Shown here: in pieces, positions 60,749-64,000 of the stretch
How the letters are laid out: every line of letters starts with the position of its first letter
Position numbering within the stretch: the first letter of the stretch is position 1
NCBI GenBank assembly: GCA_035765195.1
Contig: DASTYC010000047.1
Span: 3,008-67,007, forward strand
Source of the DNA: CALAED01 sp035765195
GTDB taxonomy: Bacteria > Actinomycetota > Actinomycetes > Streptosporangiales > Streptosporangiaceae
DNA length: 64,000 nucleotides
Direction: 5' to 3'
Program-made: the position numbers and the translations under genes
Notes under the pieces: generated by a model
Database searches by the model: none
The model's input: the letters and a program-made list of their open reading frames with translations, nothing else
Told to the model about the DNA's origin: nothing

Positions 60749-62050
60749 TCATCCGGAAGGTTCGGCGGCGACCGTCTCCACGGCGTCGCCGGGCCGGCGG
60801 CGCGGGAACCGGCGGAGGGTGGCGTTGACGGTCACCAGCGCGGTGACGGCGGCGATGCCGCCGGCGCACACCAGCACCGCGGTCGCACCCGGCACCAGCT
60901 CGGTCAGCACGCCGCCCAGCATCGGCCCCACCGCGCCGGCGACGCCGGTGATCAGGGTGATGACCCCGCTGAGCCGGCCGCGCAGCTCGTCGGGGGTCAG
61001 CAACAGCTGTTCGGTCATGATCGTGGTGTTCGCGGTCGGCGGCAGCAGCGCCATGGCGAAGAACAGGGCGCCCATGACGTAGCCGTTGTGCACGAACACC
61101 GCGAGCGGGGTCAGCGCCGTCAGCGCCCAGAAGACGCCGGCGATCGACACGTAGGGGCTCACCCTGCTCTGCAGGTACGGCGCGACCAGGGCGCCGGCGA
61201 TCCCGCCGACGCCGAGCATCGCGGCCATCACGCCGATCTCCCCCGCCGGCACGCCCCTGTCCCGCGCCAACACGATGATCACGAGGTAGAAGGCGCTGAA
61301 GAACAGGTTGAGCACGACCGCGCACAGCGCCGTGACCCGGATGTGCCGGTGCCGCCACACCCACGCCAGGCCGGCCATGATCTCCCGGTCGAGGCGTTCC
61401 CTGGCCTCCGGGCGGACCCGTCGCGGCGGCAGCCGCACGAACGCGAGCGCCAGCAGCGCGACGAGGTGGGCGACCATGTCGGCGACGAACGGCACGAACC
61501 GGCCGACCGCGAACAGGAAGCCGCCCGCCGCGGTGCCCGACAGGTGCCCGAGGTTGCCGCGGGCCGAGTTCATCGCCACCGCCGTCGGCAACTGGTCGTC
61601 CGCCACGATGTTGGGCAGGGACGCGTCCTCCGCCGGCTCGAACAACGCGGCACAGACGCCGAACACCGCCGCCACCGCCAGCAGGTGCGGCGCGGTCGCG
61701 ACGTCCCACCACACCGCGGCGACCAGGCTGGCCGCGGCGGTCGCCTGTGTCGCCTCGCAGCACAGCATGACCTTCTTGCGGTTCCACCGGTCGACCAGGG
61801 CCCCGGCGGGCAGCCCGGCGAGCAGCTGGGCCGCCGCGATCGTGCCCAGCACCAGGCCGGACGTCGCGGCCGAGCCGGTGATCGCGAGCACCAGCAGCGG
61901 GAAGGCGATGGTGGTGGCGCTGACGCCGAACTCCGACACCGCCCGCCCGCACCACAGCAGGCGGTAGTCGCGGTTGCGGGACAGCGGCACCGCGGGTGCC
62001 GGCGGGGCGGCGGCCGCCTGCGCGGCGGATCCGGCGTGCCCGGTGGTCAC
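60749..62050 (-). CDS. MFS exporter (EntS-like)
   Basis: 433 residues, about twelve transmembrane segments. LSRNRDYRLLWCGRAVSEFGVSATTIAFPLLVL opens the first helix, and LPAGALVDRWNRKKVMLCCEA is the MFS loop 2-3 motif. The type resembles EntS and other exporters in siderophore and peptide clusters. GTG 62050 overlaps the NRPS stop (GTGA) and has GGGAGG upstream, so it is translated with the NRPS, probably to export its product. Confidence 0.9.
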   Translation of the reverse strand: MTTGHAGSAAQAAAAPPAPAVPLSRNRDYRLLWCGRAVSEFGVSATTIAFPLLVLAITGSAATSGLVLGTIAAAQLLAGLPAGALVDRWNRKKVMLCCEATQATAAASLVAAVWWDVATAPHLLAVAAVFGVCAALFEPAEDASLPNIVADDQLPTAVAMNSARGNLGHLSGTAAGGFLFAVGRFVPFVADMVAHLVALLALAFVRLPPRRVRPEARERLDREIMAGLAWVWRHRHIRVTALCAVVLNLFFSAFYLVIIVLARDRGVPAGEIGVMAAMLGVGGIAGALVAPYLQSRVSPYVSIAGVFWALTALTPLAVFVHNGYVMGALFFAMALLPPTANTTIMTEQLLLTPDELRGRLSGVITLITGVAGAVGPMLGGVLTELVPGATAVLVCAGGIAAVTALVTVNATLRRFPRRRPGDAVETVAAEPSG

Positions 62051-64000
62051 GGCGCCACCTCCCTGCACTCGCGGGCGATCGATCGCAACGCTTCGCCGAA
62101 GTCGTTCGCGATCGCCGCCACCGTCGATCGGTCGTACAGGTCGGGCCGGTAGTACCAGGCGAACTCCAGGCGCCCCTCCTGCGCCGCGCCGATCACCTCG
62201 AGCGCCGGCACCGTGTGCTCGGCCGGGTCGTGTTCTTGCCCGAGCGAGGAGTGCGCCCCCTGGTAGAGACCCTCGCCCGGCTCGGCCGCCGACCGCGCGT
62301 CCCACTGGCCGAGGTAGTTGAACACGACCTGAGGCCCGGGTCCGTTCAGCCGTTCGCGCACCTCGGGCGCGCCGAGGTGACGCAGCGCGCCGAAGCCGAG
62401 ACCGTTGCCCGGCACCGCGCGCAGCTGGCGTCGCACCGCCCGGACGAGGGTGCGCCACTGGGTGCCGGCGGCGTCGCGAAGATCGCCGGGCAGGTCGAGG
62501 GCGACTGGGAAGATGCTGGTGAACCAGCCCACCGTGCGGGACAGGTCGATGCCGTCAAGGATCTCCTCCCTGCCGTGTCCCTCCAGCTCGATGCTGACCC
62601 GGCCGCGGCCGGTCCACCGGGCCAGCGCCCACCCGAGGCCGGTGAGCAGGACGTCGTTGATCCGGGTCCGGTAGACCGACGGCGCCGCGCGCAGCACCGT
62701 CTCGGTGTCCTCGGCCGTCAGCCGGACCACCAGGGTCTGCGCCGGTCCCGGGTCGGGAGCGGGCGGCCGGTCGGTCGGCAGCGGTCGCGCGTCGAGCGCA
62801 CCCGCCCAGTGCTCCACCTCGTGGTCGAGCCCGCCGCCGGCGACGTGCTCCGCCAGCCGGTGCGCCCAGTCGCGGTACGAGGTGGTCTTGGGACCGAGCC
62901 GTACGGTCTCGCCGCGCACCGCCTGGACATAGGCCGTCTCCAGGTCGTCGAGCAGGATGCGCCAGGAGACGCCGTCGATCACCAGGTGATGGGCCACCAG
63001 CAGCAGGCACGGGGCCCGCCCGTTGCCGCGGGCGAACAACCCCGCCCGCAGCAGAGGGCCGCGGCCGAGGTCGAAGCTCGCGTGGATGTCGTCGGCGATC
63101 TTCTCCATCGCGACGGGCTGGTCGGCGGCGGCCACGTCGGACAGATCGTGGCGCCGCAGCACCGCCGCCGCGGCGGCCGTGTCGGGTGCCGGGTTGTGCT
63201 GCCGCCATTCGCCGTCGACGTGCTCGAACCGCATTCGCAGCGCGTCATGGTGGACAAGCAGCGCGTCGAGCGCCGCGCGCAGCGCGTGCTCGTCGACGTC
63301 GCCGGCCAGGTCTACCAGCGCGGACTGGTTGAAGTGGTGCGGGTTGCGGCGGTCGGCCGCGAAGAACCAGTGCTGGATCGGGGTGAGCGGCACGGGCCCC
63401 ACCACGGGCTGATCGCCGTCGGCCGCGCCCACCGCGGTGACGAACGGGGCGAGCTCGGCGATGGTCTGGTGTCGGAAGACGTCCTTGGTGGTCAGGCGCA
63501 GCCCGGCCTGGCGGGCCCGGGAGACGACCTGGATGGACAGGATCGAGTCGCCGCCCAGCTCGAAGAAGTTGTCCCGGGCTCCGACCCGCTCCACGCCGAG
63601 CACCTCGGCCCAGATGCCGGCGAGCGCGTTTTGGACGAGTCCCTCGGGGGCGACATAGCCCGGCCCGGCCGCCGCCGTCGGCTCCGGGGCGGGCAGGGCC
63701 TTGCGGTCGACTTTGCCGTTGGGGCTGAGCGGTAGTTCGTCGAGCGCGACGAACACCGACGGGACCATGTACTCCGGCAGCGTCCCGGCCAGGAACTCCC
63801 GCAGCTCCCCGGACGGCGGCGCCGTTGACGCGACCACCAGGTAGGCGACGAGTTGTTTGCGGCCGGGTTCGTCCTGGCGGACGAGCACGACACTTTCGGC
63901 CACAGCGGGATGGCGCGCCAGCGCGGCCTCGATCTCGCCCAACTCGATCCGGAAACCCCGGACCTTCACCTGATCATCGGCCCGGCCAAGGAAATCCACC
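62047..64000 (-). CDS. Nonribosomal peptide synthetase, C-terminal A-T-E part
   Basis: About 651 codons of a longer protein cut by the right edge. In order: the end of an adenylation domain (DFLGRADDQVKVRGFRIE, core A8, and LSPNGKVDRKALPAP, core A10), a thiolation domain (DNFFELGGDSILSIQ, phosphopantetheine Ser) and an epimerisation domain (PIQHWFF, AHHLVIDGVSWRILLDDL, IELEGHGREE, TVGWFTSIFPV, VVFNYLGQWD). The protein stops just after the epimerisation domain with no thioesterase, so a D-amino acid-loaded intermediate must pass to another protein. Specificity-determining residues lie outside the window. Confidence 0.95.
   Translation of the reverse strand, partial: VDFLGRADDQVKVRGFRIELGEIEAALARHPAVAESVVLVRQDEPGRKQLVAYLVVASTAPPSGELREFLAGTLPEYMVPSVFVALDELPLSPNGKVDRKALPAPEPTAAAGPGYVAPEGLVQNALAGIWAEVLGVERVGARDNFFELGGDSILSIQVVSRARQAGLRLTTKDVFRHQTIAELAPFVTAVGAADGDQPVVGPVPLTPIQHWFFAADRRNPHHFNQSALVDLAGDVDEHALRAALDALLVHHDALRMRFEHVDGEWRQHNPAPDTAAAAAVLRRHDLSDVAAADQPVAMEKIADDIHASFDLGRGPLLRAGLFARGNGRAPCLLLVAHHLVIDGVSWRILLDDLETAYVQAVRGETVRLGPKTTSYRDWAHRLAEHVAGGGLDHEVEHWAGALDARPLPTDRPPAPDPGPAQTLVVRLTAEDTETVLRAAPSVYRTRINDVLLTGLGWALARWTGRGRVSIELEGHGREEILDGIDLSRTVGWFTSIFPVALDLPGDLRDAAGTQWRTLVRAVRRQLRAVPGNGLGFGALRHLGAPEVRERLNGPGPQVVFNYLGQWDARSAAEPGEGLYQGAHSSLGQEHDPAEHTVPALEVIGAAQEGRLEFAWYYRPDLYDRSTVAAIANDFGEALRSIARECREVAP

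Overview
The window is very GC-rich, gene-dense DNA from a filamentous actinobacterium. Actinobacterial markers are WhiA, RbpA, OpcA, a DUF5753 helix-turn-helix regulator with DUF397 partners, a DUF574 methyltransferase and a MbtH/NRPS locus. The mix suggests the Streptosporangiales; that placement is inference. No rRNA, tRNA, CRISPR array or insertion sequence was seen.

Layout. Positions 1-11500 are mixed accessory and housekeeping genes: a cut-off arginine deiminase, an ABC-2 exporter, an EamA transporter, PolX, a lower-GC AAA/DUF4143 ATPase, a THUMP-type methyltransferase, a secreted protein and a frameshifted DUF2891 gene. At 11688-15114 lie the heme A genes ctaA and ctaB with a PrsW-type protease between them. 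Divergent from ctaB, 15394-27464 is one long carbon-metabolism operon: transketolase, transaldolase, three consecutive phosphoglucose isomerase homologues, zwf, opcA and 6-phosphogluconolactonase. From 27483 to 34460 come an oxidoreductase pair, small regulators, a membrane-anchored M23 peptidase gene behind an ArsR-like regulator, two acetyltransferases and an aldo/keto reductase. The minus-strand series gap-pgk-tpiA-secG-rbpA (38462-34571) and uvrA-Rieske-uvrC-rapZ-yvcK-whiA (49522-40832) are conserved actinobacterial neighbourhoods. Between them sit an FkbM methyltransferase and a membrane protein with a Tyr/Gly/Gln repeat tail. At 49725-54850 are a metallo-hydrolase, a hibernation factor with two C-terminal modules, a secreted AA10 polysaccharide monooxygenase and small unknown proteins. 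At 54923-58431 is a WhiJ/AbaA-like regulatory cluster. The right end (58557-64000) is the edge of a nonribosomal peptide locus.

How the parts fit. The left operon runs the pentose phosphate pathway and its junction with glycolysis; the gap-pgk-tpiA operon covers lower glycolysis. The most unusual content is the triple pgi array. The first copy keeps the expected catalytic Glu, His and Lys. The second has lost all three but keeps much of the sugar-phosphate fold, and the third has lost almost every active-site motif, yet both remain full-length and sit directly before zwf/opcA. Other notable signals are tandem DasR-type boxes between gap and the FkbM gene, CTGTG-N3-CACAG-like sites shared by three promoters of the DUF5753 cluster, a DosR-like box before the hibernation factor gene, and a duplicated translation-start region with a mini-ORF before the first pgi.
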